From assembly GCA_018716305.1 (NCBI GenBank), contig DVKB01000019.1:62001-126000 (forward strand): a stretch of 64,000 nucleotides of DNA. Direction: 5' to 3'. The notes beneath the pieces are model-generated. The model had not been told where the DNA came from. It saw only the letters and a list, made by a program, of their open reading frames with translations, and ran no database searches. The position numbers were made by a program, and so were the translations under genes. Below, one piece after another: positions 43,723-52,650 of the stretch. The stretch's first letter is position 1; each line of letters starts with the position of its first letter. This stretch comes from Candidatus Scatomonas merdigallinarum (GTDB lineage: Bacteria > Bacillota > Clostridia > Lachnospirales > Lachnospiraceae).

Positions 43723-44631
43723 ATGGGAAGGGCCAGAATCTTTAATATTGAAAGGTGTTCTACCGAGGACGGACCCGGGATCCGCACCACCGTTTTTTTT
43801 AAAGGCTGCTATCTGCGGTGCCGGTGGTGCGCCAACCCGGAGTCCCAGGAATTCAGAAAGGAAATCCTTGTAAAAACGGTCAGGTGTGTCGGCTGCGGGA
43901 ATTGCGCCGCGGCCTGTCCTGAGGGAGCGATCTCCTTTCTTCCGGAATTCGGCATGATTACAGACTGGAAAAAATGCAGGCTCTGCGGGAAATGTATCGA
44001 CGCCTGCTGGCAGGGCGCAAGAGTGCTGCAGGGAGAGGACTATACGGAGGAGGAACTGATGGAGATCCTGGTCCGGGACGAAGGGTATTACTTGGCTTCC
44101 GGCGGAGGGATCACCTTCAGCGGAGGGGAACCCCTGATCTACGCGGATTTTATCCGGGAATGCAGCGAGAGAATTCACAGACGGGGCTGGAACACTCTGG
44201 TGGAGACCTGCGGAGAGGTTCCCCTTGAGAATATCCGGAAGATCGCGGACTGCACCGATGTGATCTACTGCGACTATAAACATTTTTCCAATGAGGTGCA
44301 TAAGAGACTGACAGGAAGAGGAAACCAGCGGATTCTGGAAAATATAAAGTGGATGGATGAAAATTACCGGGGGCGGCTTTACCTGCGCTATCCCTATATT
44401 CCCGGACGCAACGATTCCCCTGAAGCGGTTGAGGGTTTTCTGGAGTTCGCGGCGGGGCTGAAAACCGTAGAGGAAGTGGTCTTTCTGCCCTATCACAGGC
44501 TGGGGCTTCCGAAATATCAGGGGCTGGGAAGAACCTATGAAATGGGAGATCTGGCTTCTCTGAAAGTAAAAGATCTGCTTTTTCTGAAGGAGTATGAAAA
44601 AAGCTATCCCCTGAAGATTTCCATCCGGTAG
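43723..44631 (+). CDS. Glycyl radical enzyme activase (radical SAM)
   Basis: A 302-residue iron-sulfur protein. The radical SAM cluster ligands are Cys29, Cys33 and Cys36 (FFKGCYLRCRWCANPES). Two ferredoxin-type clusters follow, at Cys55/58/61/65 (CVGCGNCAAACP) and Cys85/88/91/95 (CRLCGKCIDACW), the layout of activases for dehydratase-type glycyl radical enzymes. The SAM-binding TFSGGEPLIY segment is present. It abstracts hydrogen from Gly779 of the enzyme encoded just upstream, whose stop lies two bases before this start. Confidence 0.95.
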   Translation: MGRARIFNIERCSTEDGPGIRTTVFFKGCYLRCRWCANPESQEFRKEILVKTVRCVGCGNCAAACPEGAISFLPEFGMITDWKKCRLCGKCIDACWQGARVLQGEDYTEEELMEILVRDEGYYLASGGGITFSGGEPLIYADFIRECSERIHRRGWNTLVETCGEVPLENIRKIADCTDVIYCDYKHFSNEVHKRLTGRGNQRILENIKWMDENYRGRLYLRYPYIPGRNDSPEAVEGFLEFAAGLKTVEEVVFLPYHRLGLPKYQGLGRTYEMGDLASLKVKDLLFLKEYEKSYPLKISIR

Positions 44632-44643
44632 AGGGAGGTTTTT

Positions 44644-46074
44644 ATGGAAAAAGAACACATTATGATTGCCCTGGACTGCGGAAATTCATCTTTCCGGACC
44701 GTGGCGGGACAATACAAGGAGGGCAGACTGGAAAGCCGGGTGCTGGATCAGGTGCCCAACGGTCCGGTCCTGGCAGGCGGTTATTATTACTGGGATATAC
44801 TGAATATTTTTGAAAAATTTAAAGAAGCCCTGAAGCAGGCGGTGAAGCTGTATCATGTGGATTCCATCGGCGTCTGCACCTGGGGGGTAGACTTCGCGCT
44901 GTTTGACCGGGAGGGACATATGCTGCAGAACCCCCTCTGCTACAGGAATCCCATAGGGGAAACCTGCCTGGGGCGGTTAAGCAGCGGGGAGAGGGAGATG
45001 CTTTTCGATGAAACGGGGATCTTGTGCGACAAGATCAATTCCGTGTACATGCTTTCGGGGATGAAAGAACTTTTTCCTTCTATATATAAAGCGGCAGATA
45101 AATGTCTGATGATCCCCGATATTCTGAACTATTTTCTCACGGGAGAAATGATCCATGAACCGTCCGAGTTCAGCACCACCCAGCTGATGGATGTGGGAAG
45201 CGGAAAGATCAGTTCAGCCGTATGCGAAAAAATGGGAATCTCGGAAACGCTGTTCTGCGGAACCGGCAGCCACGGAGAACGGATCGGATACCTGAGAGAG
45301 GACATTCAGAGGGAAATCGGAGCGGACTACGAGATTCCGGTGATCTGCGTTCCCTCCCACGATACAGCCTCCGCGGTGGCGGCCATACCCGTTCAGGAGA
45401 AAGATTTCGGCTTTATCAGCAGCGGCACCTGGTCCCTGATCGGCACAGAGCTGGACGCGCCGGCCCGCGGCCGGGAGGTGAGAGAGGCGGGACTTACCAA
45501 CGAGGTGGGAGCTTTTGGGAAGATTACACTTCTGAAAAACAGCGCCGGCATGTTTGTGGTCAACTGCCTGAAGAAAGAATATGAATTTGAAAAAGGAGAA
45601 ACGGTGTCCTGGGAGGAAATCTCCAGGCTGGCGGAAGCCTGCGGACAGGCGGAGAAGGCAGATCTGAACGACGGGGTGTTTTTCCATCCTGCCAGTATGT
45701 CGGAAGCAATGCGGAGATATCTGAAAGAAAAGAATCATGTGGAGGGTCCCATGGACTGGGGACTGCTGTTCCGCGCTTTTTATGAGTCCCTGGCATCCGC
45801 TTACGCGGAAACCATCCGGGAGATCCAGAAAGCAACCGGTAAAAATCTGGAAAGGATTTATATTGTGGGCGGCGGATCTTCCAGCAGGGTTCTCCTGAGA
45901 CTCATGTCGGAATCCATAGGGAAGCCTGTAGTGGTGTGCTATGGGGAGAGTACCTCCATGGGCAATCTGGCGGCGCAGGTGAAATACAGGCATCCGGAAT
46001 ACACCCTGGAGGATCTCAGAAACATCATTCGGAATTCTTACAGGACAGAAGTCATAGAGCCGGAAAGGGGGTAA
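44644..46074 (+). CDS. Rhamnulokinase-like FGGY carbohydrate kinase
   Basis: A 476-residue kinase closest in pattern to RhaB: IALDCGNSSFRTVAGQY, CTWGVDFALFDREG, YRNPIGET, EFSTTQLMDVG, CVPSHDTASAVAAIP and SSGTWSLIGTEL, with a late IVGGGSSSRVLLRL. RhaB phosphorylates L-rhamnulose at C1; close relatives take L-fuculose or other ketoses. GAGGGAGG precedes the ATG. A FucA-like aldolase encoded downstream could split the resulting ketose 1-phosphate. No matching isomerase gene lies in the operon. Confidence 0.88.
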   Translation: MEKEHIMIALDCGNSSFRTVAGQYKEGRLESRVLDQVPNGPVLAGGYYYWDILNIFEKFKEALKQAVKLYHVDSIGVCTWGVDFALFDREGHMLQNPLCYRNPIGETCLGRLSSGEREMLFDETGILCDKINSVYMLSGMKELFPSIYKAADKCLMIPDILNYFLTGEMIHEPSEFSTTQLMDVGSGKISSAVCEKMGISETLFCGTGSHGERIGYLREDIQREIGADYEIPVICVPSHDTASAVAAIPVQEKDFGFISSGTWSLIGTELDAPARGREVREAGLTNEVGAFGKITLLKNSAGMFVVNCLKKEYEFEKGETVSWEEISRLAEACGQAEKADLNDGVFFHPASMSEAMRRYLKEKNHVEGPMDWGLLFRAFYESLASAYAETIREIQKATGKNLERIYIVGGGSSSRVLLRLMSESIGKPVVVCYGESTSMGNLAAQVKYRHPEYTLEDLRNIIRNSYRTEVIEPERG

Positions 46075-46078
46075 AAGA

Positions 46079-47578
46079 ATGGCAGGAAACATACTGGAGA
46101 TGAAAGACATCTCCAAAAGTTTCTTTGGCGTGCCGGTACTGCAGGGGGCACAGCTTACAGTGAAAAAAGGAGAAGTACATATTTTGCTGGGGGAAAACGG
46201 CGCGGGAAAATCCACGCTGATCAAAATTCTCTCAGGAGCTTACGCCAGAGAGGGCGGAACCATTTTCTTTGACGGACGGGAGCTGCCGCCCATGACGCCG
46301 GGAGAAGTAATCAAAGCGGGCGTCAGCGTCATCTACCAGGAGTTTAACCTGGTGCCGGAAATGTCTGTATATGAAAATATTTTCATGGGGAAGGAATACA
46401 CCAGAAGAGGCGCCGTGGATCATAAACGGGAGATCGCGGAGGCAAAGCAGTATATGGACCGGGTAGGGCTGGATGTGGATCCCAGAACCCTGGTATCTCA
46501 GCTGAGTGTGGCAAAAAAACAGCTGGTGGAAATCGCCAAAGCGATTTCCAACGATGTGAAACTTCTGGTGCTGGACGAACCCACAGCAGCCATTACCGAC
46601 AAAGAGACGGAAATGCTGTTCCGGATCATCCGGGAGCTGCAGAAACAGGAGATCGGCATTATCTATATCTCACACCGCATGAGTGAACTCTTTGAGATCG
46701 GCGATGTGTGTACGGTTATGCGGGACGGGGAATATGTGGGAACCGTAAAGATAAAGGATACCACAGAGGAACAGCTGACAGAGATGATGGTAGGACGGAA
46801 GGTCAGCTTTGAGAAGAAGGATAATCCGTATTTTGACCGGAACCAGGTGGTGCTGTCCGTGGAGAAGCTGAACTACAAAAATCTGGTCAGGGACGTTTCC
46901 TTTGAACTGCATCAGGGGGAGATCCTGGGCTTCGCGGGACTGGTAGGGGCAGGCAGGACAGAGACAGCGAAAACCCTGATGGGATATCTGAAAAAAGACA
47001 GCGGAACCGTCCGGTACAAAGGAAGAGAGCTGGGAACGGACCTTTCGAAGAATATTCAGCAGGGAATCGTGTATCTCAGCGAGGACCGGAAGGATGAAGG
47101 TCTGATCCTCATGCATTCCGTAGCCGAGAATATCGCTCTTCCCAATCTGGACAAGCTGTGCCGCCCCTTCCTCAGCAAGAGAAAACAGAGGGAGACCGCC
47201 AGAAAATATATAAAAGACCTGAAAATAAAAACCTTCTCCGAACTGTCGGAGGCAAAAAGCCTTTCCGGAGGCAATCAGCAGAAAGTGGTTATCGCCAAGT
47301 GGCTGTACGCAGACGCGGACGTATATATTTTCGATGAGCCCACCAGAGGAATTGATGTGGGGGCCAGGGACGAGATCTACAATATTATGTATGAGCTTAT
47401 CCGGAAAAAAGCATCCATTATCATGATCTCTTCCGACCTGGTGGAAGTGCTGAAGATGAGCGACCGGGTTGCCGTCATGGGAGAAGGCCGCGTGAAGGCC
47501 ATCCTGGAGAACGACGGGAACCTGACCCAGCAGGACATTTTAAAAGTAGAACTGGCTGAAGGAGGAAGCGCGCAGTGA
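46079..47578 (+). CDS. Sugar ABC importer ATP-binding protein (RbsA/MglA type, double ATPase)
   Basis: A 499-residue protein with two fused ATPase domains, as in RbsA, AraG and XylG. The first has Walker A GENGAGKST, signature LSVAKKQLVEIAKA and Walker B LLVLDEPTAAI. The second has a Walker A-like GLVGAGRTETAKT without the Lys-Ser/Thr, signature LSGGNQQKVVIAKWL and Walker B VYIFDEPTRGID, the normal asymmetry of this group. It energises import by the permease and binding protein that follow. Its stop overlaps the permease start by four bases. Confidence 0.96.
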   Translation: MAGNILEMKDISKSFFGVPVLQGAQLTVKKGEVHILLGENGAGKSTLIKILSGAYAREGGTIFFDGRELPPMTPGEVIKAGVSVIYQEFNLVPEMSVYENIFMGKEYTRRGAVDHKREIAEAKQYMDRVGLDVDPRTLVSQLSVAKKQLVEIAKAISNDVKLLVLDEPTAAITDKETEMLFRIIRELQKQEIGIIYISHRMSELFEIGDVCTVMRDGEYVGTVKIKDTTEEQLTEMMVGRKVSFEKKDNPYFDRNQVVLSVEKLNYKNLVRDVSFELHQGEILGFAGLVGAGRTETAKTLMGYLKKDSGTVRYKGRELGTDLSKNIQQGIVYLSEDRKDEGLILMHSVAENIALPNLDKLCRPFLSKRKQRETARKYIKDLKIKTFSELSEAKSLSGGNQQKVVIAKWLYADADVYIFDEPTRGIDVGARDEIYNIMYELIRKKASIIMISSDLVEVLKMSDRVAVMGEGRVKAILENDGNLTQQDILKVELAEGGSAQ

Positions 47579-48531
47579 ATACAAAACATAAAATCAATCT
47601 GTCAAACTGGATGATCTATATAGGAATGGTGGGGATTTTTCTGGTATTTGCCATTGTGTGCTCCGCCATGGGAAAGAATTTCCTGAATCTGAACAACATT
47701 ATGAACATTATCAACCAGGCCAGCATCAACGCCATCATAGCCATCGGCGCCTCTCTGGTGATCCTTACGGGCGGAATCGATCTGTCCGTGGGATCTGTGG
47801 TGGGGTTTGTAGGCATCTTTCTGGCGATGAATCTGAAAGCCGGCATGTCCATTCCCCTGGCGATTCTTCTCTGCCTGATCTGCGGCGTTGCCATCGGGCT
47901 TTTTAACGGAATCCTTGTGAGTTACGGAAAAGTGCCTGCCTTTATCACCACATTGGGTTCCATGCAGGCGGTGAGAGGCCTGGCCCAGATCATCAACGGC
48001 GGACAGGCGGTTTCCGGCTTCCCCCTGGAGATCGGCGCCGTGATGAAAACCCGCTTCTTCGGAGTGGTTCCCATCGGCGTGCTGTACGTGGCGGTGTTCT
48101 ATACCGTAATGGTTCTGATTCTCTCCTATACAAAATTCGGACGCCGGATCTATGCCATCGGCGGCAATGCCCACGCGGCCAGGCTTTCCGGCATCAAGGT
48201 AAAACGGATCGAGGTATCGGTTTACGTCCTGTCCGGGGCCTTTGCCGCTTTCGCCGGGGTCATGCTTCTCAGCCGTCTTCTGTACGCGGATCCCAGCGCG
48301 GGAAATTCTTATGAGATGGACGCCATCGCGGCGGCTGTCATCGGCGGCATCTCCATGTCAGGCGGAAAGGGCAGGCTGGCCAACACGGTTGTGGGCGCCA
48401 TTATCCTGGCAACCCTGACCAACGGACTGCAGATTATGAATGTGGCCACCTATTACCAGACAGTTATCACGGGACTGGTTATTATCATCGCGGTATTCGC
48501 GGACAAACAGAAAGAGCGGAAGGCGGAATAG
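47575..48531 (+). CDS. Sugar ABC importer permease (RbsC type)
   Basis: A 318-residue membrane protein with about nine hydrophobic segments. SLVILTGGIDLSVGSVVGF, ALLCLICGVAIGLFNG-type spacing, KVPAFITTLGSM and AIGGNAHAARLSGI are typical of ribose/galactoside/autoinducer-2 permeases. The start is a GTG at 47575 sharing GTGA with the ATPase stop. It forms the homodimeric channel of the importer. Confidence 0.95.
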   Translation: MNTKHKINLSNWMIYIGMVGIFLVFAIVCSAMGKNFLNLNNIMNIINQASINAIIAIGASLVILTGGIDLSVGSVVGFVGIFLAMNLKAGMSIPLAILLCLICGVAIGLFNGILVSYGKVPAFITTLGSMQAVRGLAQIINGGQAVSGFPLEIGAVMKTRFFGVVPIGVLYVAVFYTVMVLILSYTKFGRRIYAIGGNAHAARLSGIKVKRIEVSVYVLSGAFAAFAGVMLLSRLLYADPSAGNSYEMDAIAAAVIGGISMSGGKGRLANTVVGAIILATLTNGLQIMNVATYYQTVITGLVIIIAVFADKQKERKAE

Positions 48532-48580
48532 GAAAAAACATACACTTAACATATTATCTAAAACCAAGGAGGAATAAGGT

Positions 48581-49669
48581 ATGACGAAGAAAATGATCAG
48601 CGCGCTGCTGTGTGTGTCTCTGGCAGCGGCAATGACGGCGGGGTGCGGAAAAGACAGCGGCGGACAGGAAAGCGGAAGTTCCGGCGGGGGTGTTGTCTCT
48701 GAAAGCGCGGGCGTCTCCGACCAGCTGACAGAGGAACTGAAGGCCATGGTTCCGGACCAGGATTACAGCGAATTTACGGTAGGCTTCTGCGGAATGACGC
48801 TGAATAACGAGTACCATATCATTGTGGCCAACGCGGTGCAGCAGTCCTGCAAAGCGCTGGGCATGAAGGTGGAGATCCAGGCGGGATCCCAGCATCAGTC
48901 TGTGGAGGAGCAGCTTACTATTATAGAAAATTATATTTCCCAGGGAGTGGACGGAATCATTCTGGTGCCGGCCGCCTCCGAAGGCCTGGTATCCGCTCTG
49001 CAGGAGTGCAAAAACGCGGACATTCCGGTGATTAACCTGGATACCAAGCTGGATGACGCCACCATTGAAACTCTGGGGGAGGAGATTCCTTTCTACGGCA
49101 CAGACAACTACAAAGGCGGACAGCTGGTAGGAGAGGAGGTAGCGGAACTGTATCCCGACGGCTGCAAGACGGCGATTCTGAGAGGGGTTCAGGGTCAGAC
49201 CAACGATGACGACAGATACAACGGCTTCCTGGACAAAGCCGGGGACGTAGTGGAAATCGTGGCGGAGCAGCACGCGGACTGGGAGACGGACAAAGGCTAT
49301 ACGGCCATTCAGAATGCCATTCAGGCCAATCCGGATCTGGAAGTCATCTACTGTGAGAATGATCTCATGGGAATCGGCGCCTATCAGGCAGTGGATGAGG
49401 CGGGCCTGACAGATCAGATTAAGATTTTCTCCTACGATGGAGTCACCGAGGGACTGCAGTATGTGATCGACGGAAAATTTGTCTCCACCTGTGCCCAGCA
49501 GCCTGTGGAGATGGGAAAACTGGGCGTGGTAAATATGGCGAAGATTTTCGCCGGGGAAGAAGCGGAAGCCTACATCGACACAGGCTGCCAGCTGGTGACC
49601 AGCGAGAACGCGGAGGAAGTGCTGGAGATGACGAAACAGTATACCGCTGAGATCAGCGCCACAAACTAA
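48581..49669 (+). CDS. Sugar-binding lipoprotein of the ABC importer (RbsB type)
   Basis: A 362-residue protein. The lipoprotein signal ends at AMTAGC with Cys22 lipidated, followed by a Gly/Ser-rich tether. The mature part is a type I periplasmic-binding fold: TVGFCGMTLNNEYHIIVANA, YISQGVDGIILVPAASEGL, IPVINLDTKL, YCENDLMGIGAYQAV and FVSTCAQQPVEMGKLGV. It captures the imported sugar outside the membrane. The ligand cannot be told from sequence; the group includes ribose, galactose, xylose and rhamnose binders. Confidence 0.93.
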   Translation: MTKKMISALLCVSLAAAMTAGCGKDSGGQESGSSGGGVVSESAGVSDQLTEELKAMVPDQDYSEFTVGFCGMTLNNEYHIIVANAVQQSCKALGMKVEIQAGSQHQSVEEQLTIIENYISQGVDGIILVPAASEGLVSALQECKNADIPVINLDTKLDDATIETLGEEIPFYGTDNYKGGQLVGEEVAELYPDGCKTAILRGVQGQTNDDDRYNGFLDKAGDVVEIVAEQHADWETDKGYTAIQNAIQANPDLEVIYCENDLMGIGAYQAVDEAGLTDQIKIFSYDGVTEGLQYVIDGKFVSTCAQQPVEMGKLGVVNMAKIFAGEEAEAYIDTGCQLVTSENAEEVLEMTKQYTAEISATN

Positions 49670-49686
49670 TACGGGAGAGAGAAGAG

Positions 49687-50334
49687 ATGAATTATAAAAA
49701 ATTAATTGTAGACAGCGGAAAGAAAATGGCGGGATCAGGGCTGACCGTGGCCACCTGGGGCAACATCAGCTGCCGGGATCCGGAAACGCAGCTGGTGTAC
49801 CTGACCCCCAGCGCCATGCTCTACGATACGATCACGGAAGAGGATGTGGTTGTCTGCCGGCTGGACGGCGCCGTTGTGGAGGGAACCAGAAAACCCACCA
49901 TTGAAAAGGACATGCACCTTGCGGTTTACCGGAATCGCCCGGAGGTAAACGCTGTGGTTCACACCCATCCCCTGTATTCTATGGTTTATGCTTCCCAGGG
50001 AAAGGAAATTCCCCAGATCATTGACGAGGCGGCTCAGGTGCTGGGGGACACATGCAGATGTACAGAGTACGCTCTGCCCGGAAGCCTTGAGCTGGCGGAA
50101 CAGTGCGTGGAGGCGCTGGGAAAAGAAGCAAACGCCTGCCTGATCCATTCCCACGGGGCCGTGTGTCTGGGAGCGGACATGGAGGGGGCCTTTAAGACCG
50201 CTGCAGTGCTGGAGGTAACCGCTCAGATTTATTACATGATCCAGGCCGCGGGGGGAGAACCTGCTGGCATCTCGCCGGAGAATATAGCGGCGATGAAGGA
50301 GTTCGTGAAGAATTCTTATGGACAGGACAAGTAA
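49687..50334 (+). CDS. Class II aldolase, L-fuculose-phosphate aldolase-like
   Basis: A 215-residue protein, the same length as E. coli FucA. The catalytic Glu73 (IEKDMHLAVY) and the zinc ligands His92 and His94 (VVHTHPLYS) and His156 (IHSHGAV) fall at or next to FucA positions. FucA-type enzymes cleave a ketose 1-phosphate into DHAP and an aldehyde, such as L-lactaldehyde from 6-deoxysugars or glycolaldehyde from pentuloses. AraD-type epimerases have Asp rather than Glu at residue 73-75, which favours aldolase here. It follows the importer genes by 17 bases. Confidence 0.88.
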   Translation: MNYKKLIVDSGKKMAGSGLTVATWGNISCRDPETQLVYLTPSAMLYDTITEEDVVVCRLDGAVVEGTRKPTIEKDMHLAVYRNRPEVNAVVHTHPLYSMVYASQGKEIPQIIDEAAQVLGDTCRCTEYALPGSLELAEQCVEALGKEANACLIHSHGAVCLGADMEGAFKTAAVLEVTAQIYYMIQAAGGEPAGISPENIAAMKEFVKNSYGQDK

Positions 50335-50363
50335 AACCTTTGAATGGATAAGTGTATGTTTTG

Positions 50364-50388
50364 GAGCTGCCGGTTTTTCCGGCAGCTC
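50364..50388 (+). terminator. Strong intercistronic hairpin before the PfkB kinase gene
   Basis: GAGCTGCCGG pairs perfectly with CCGGCAGCTC around a TTTTT loop. The tail TCTTAAAAA is poor in T, so partial attenuation or 3' end protection of the upstream transcript is more likely than full termination. Confidence 0.55.
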
Positions 50389-50418
50389 TCTTAAAAAAAC
50401 CTGGAAAGGGAGAAGGTT

Positions 50419-51324
50419 ATGAAGATTTTGAATTTTGGATCGCTGAATGTGGATTTTACCTACCGGGTGGATCACATTGTGGGCCCGGGAGAAACGATCT
50501 CCTCAAAAAAACTGGAGGTGTTTCCCGGAGGAAAGGGACTGAACCAGTCCATTGCCCTGGCAAGGGCGGGGGCAAAGGTCTGGCATGGGGGCATAATCGG
50601 CCGGGACGGGGAATTTTTAAAGGAGATCTGCCGGGACAGCGGGGTGCATGAGGAATATATAAAAGAGGCAGATACCCGGACGGGAAACGCTGTGATTCAG
50701 GTTTCGGAGACGGGGCAGAACTGCATTCTGCTTTTTTCCGGCGCCAACCGGGAGCTGACAGAATCGTACATTGACGGGGTGCTGGAACATTTTGAGGCGG
50801 GCGACCTGCTTCTTTTGCAGAACGAGGTAAATAAGCTGGACTACCTGATCCGGCGGGGAGCGGAAAAAGGAATGTTCATTGCCCTCAATCCCTCCCCCTA
50901 CGACGAGCAGGTGGAAACCTGCGGTCTTCAGCAGGTGGATTTGTTTTTTGTGAATGAGATTGAAGCGGCACAGATGACCGGCGAGGACTCGGAAGAAGCC
51001 ATGCTGGCAAAGATGAGAGCCCTGTATCCCCGGGCCGGGATCGTGCTGACCCTGGGGGATAAAGGGGCATATTACAGCGATGATTCGGAGACCTGTTTTC
51101 AGAAAGCGGCAAAGGCGGCTGCCGTGGACACCACAGCAGCCGGCGACACCTTTACCGGATATTTTCTGGCTTCCTACATCCGGGAAAAATCCGGAAAAGA
51201 GGCTCTGCGCCGGGGAACCCTGGCCGCGGCCCTGGCTGTGGAGCGCCCCGGAGCGGCGGTATCCATTCCGCGAAAGGAGGAAGTGGACCGGAAAATGGCG
51301 GAAGCAAAATGGCCGGAGGCCTGA
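50419..51324 (+). CDS. Ribokinase-like PfkB family carbohydrate kinase
   Basis: A 301-residue kinase. NFGSLNVDFTYRVDHIV and FPGGKGLNQSIALARAG mark the sugar-binding lobe; the anion hole with catalytic Asp is DTTAAGDTFTGYFLAS. The pattern is that of ribokinase rather than fructokinase or 1-phosphofructokinase. It ends the glycyl radical enzyme operon. With the FGGY kinase this gives two different sugar kinases in one operon, so two phosphorylations or two substrates must be handled. AAAGGGAGAAGG precedes the ATG. Confidence 0.9.
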   Translation: MKILNFGSLNVDFTYRVDHIVGPGETISSKKLEVFPGGKGLNQSIALARAGAKVWHGGIIGRDGEFLKEICRDSGVHEEYIKEADTRTGNAVIQVSETGQNCILLFSGANRELTESYIDGVLEHFEAGDLLLLQNEVNKLDYLIRRGAEKGMFIALNPSPYDEQVETCGLQQVDLFFVNEIEAAQMTGEDSEEAMLAKMRALYPRAGIVLTLGDKGAYYSDDSETCFQKAAKAAAVDTTAAGDTFTGYFLASYIREKSGKEALRRGTLAAALAVERPGAAVSIPRKEEVDRKMAEAKWPEA

Positions 51325-51351
51325 AGGGCGGGAATCGGGGATTTTGCGCCG

Positions 51352-52011
51352 TCACAAACCGTACATCTCCAGCAGCTTCTGCTTGGTCTGCGCCCAGGCG
51401 TCCAGGGCGGCCTGATCCGCTCCGAAAAATTCGTTTTCCTTTACCTGGTCATAAGCCACATACAAGGTGTCCCCTTCTATGGGAGCAATGGTATTCTCAA
51501 TTTCGTCGCAGCAGAATGCCGGAGCGATGATGGTATCTCCAAAAAGGCTGAATACCGGAAGATCTCCGGTGAGTTTATCCAGGGGATCTGAGAGAAACAC
51601 CAGGTATTCCCGGCCGGGCTCCAGAAAGTTGATGAACCCCCGCTGTATAGCCGCGGGTTCGTTAAAGGTCAGGTTCCATTGGGAGGCGGTCAGATAGAAG
51701 ATATCCCCCGGCTTCAGGGCGGATCCGGAATAAACGGTTTCCGCCTGGACTTTCTGTTGGCTGCCGCCAAAGAAATATTCGCTGTTGCTTTGAACAGAGA
51801 TCCGGAGGATCTGAGGAGCTTCCGGAAGTTCCTCCAGCATGCGCTGGCAGTCGGTTTCCGCCATGGCGCCCGGCAGCTCGGCGACTGCGAAGTGGGACAC
51901 TCCCTCAGACTCAATGTAATTGGTATAGCTTTTCCGGTTCACAGCGCCCGCGATGAAAGCGGCTGCCAGGGCGGCAGCCGCAGCCGCGGCAAACAAAGGC
52001 TGAAGTCTCAT
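51352..52011 (-). CDS. Exported protein of unknown function in the second ABC-2 operon
   Basis: A 219-residue protein with a short Ala-rich signal anchor (residues 5-22) and an extracytoplasmic domain with strand-rich segments (QILRISVQSNSEYFFGG, LKPGDIFYLTASQWNL). The family is not recognised. Its start overlaps the ATPase stop by four bases, the same position that the lipoprotein holds in the first ABC-2 operon, so it is probably an accessory factor of the transporter. It converges on the PfkB kinase gene with only 27 bases between and no clear terminator. Confidence 0.75.
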   Translation of the reverse strand: MRLQPLFAAAAAAALAAAFIAGAVNRKSYTNYIESEGVSHFAVAELPGAMAETDCQRMLEELPEAPQILRISVQSNSEYFFGGSQQKVQAETVYSGSALKPGDIFYLTASQWNLTFNEPAAIQRGFINFLEPGREYLVFLSDPLDKLTGDLPVFSLFGDTIIAPAFCCDEIENTIAPIEGDTLYVAYDQVKENEFFGADQAALDAWAQTKQKLLEMYGL

Positions 52012-52649
52012 GGTTTCACCTCCTCCGCGATTCTGCCGTCCTCGATTTTATACAGCTGATCGGCCAGAATCCGGATATCCTCCCGGTTGTGGCTGGCCAG
52101 AAGAACCAGGGCGCCCCGCTGTTTTTCCTCTAAAATCAGCTTCCGGATTTCTTCTACGCCCTGGTCGTCCAGGGAGTTTGTAGGCTCGTCCAGCATCAGC
52201 ACATCCGGCTGCTCCATCACTGCCTGGGCGATGGCCAGGCGCTGTTTCATTCCCAGAGAATATTTTCCGTAGAGCCGCGGGTCTTTGGGATCCAGACCTA
52301 CCCGCAGAAGGGCGGCGCGGATCTCTTCTCTGCCGATTTTTTTCCGGATCCCCGCCAGATAGCTGAGATTCTGAAAACCGGTCAGTTCCGGATAGAGAGA
52401 AACATTTTCCAGCAGGATCCCCAGGCCGGGCAGAACAGAAAAATCCTTTTTTAAAATCTTTCCACCCCAGGAAACGGTTCCTGAAGTAACGGACATCAGG
52501 CCGGACAAAGCCCGGAACAGCATGGTTTTTCCCGATCCGTTCCGGCCGGAAAATCCGTAAATTCTTCCGCTGGACAGGCTAAGAGAGATATCCGATAAAA
52601 TCTTTTTGCCGCGTATGGTTTTTGAAATATGATCCGCAATGAGTTCCAT
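52008..52649 (-). CDS. ABC transporter ATP-binding protein (export type)
   Basis: A 213-residue ATPase: Walker A GRNGSGKT, signature YSLGMKQRLAIAQA, Walker B VLMLDEPTNSLD, H-loop LLASHNRED. It closely resembles the ATPase at 9595-10245 in both order and spelling of motifs. It energises the two permeases encoded upstream on the same strand. Confidence 0.95.
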   Translation of the reverse strand: MELIADHISKTIRGKKILSDISLSLSSGRIYGFSGRNGSGKTMLFRALSGLMSVTSGTVSWGGKILKKDFSVLPGLGILLENVSLYPELTGFQNLSYLAGIRKKIGREEIRAALLRVGLDPKDPRLYGKYSLGMKQRLAIAQAVMEQPDVLMLDEPTNSLDDQGVEEIRKLILEEKQRGALVLLASHNREDIRILADQLYKIEDGRIAEEVKP

Positions 52650-52650
52650 G

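Noticed and set aside
49687-50334. Second araD epimerase
   Set aside because: Residue 73 is Glu as in FucA rather than the Asp of AraD, and the length of 215 residues matches FucA.
41309-51324. Propanediol-utilisation microcompartment locus
   Set aside because: No shell protein, aldehyde dehydrogenase or phosphotransacylase gene is present in the operon, and the enzyme lacks an evident encapsulation extension at its N terminus.
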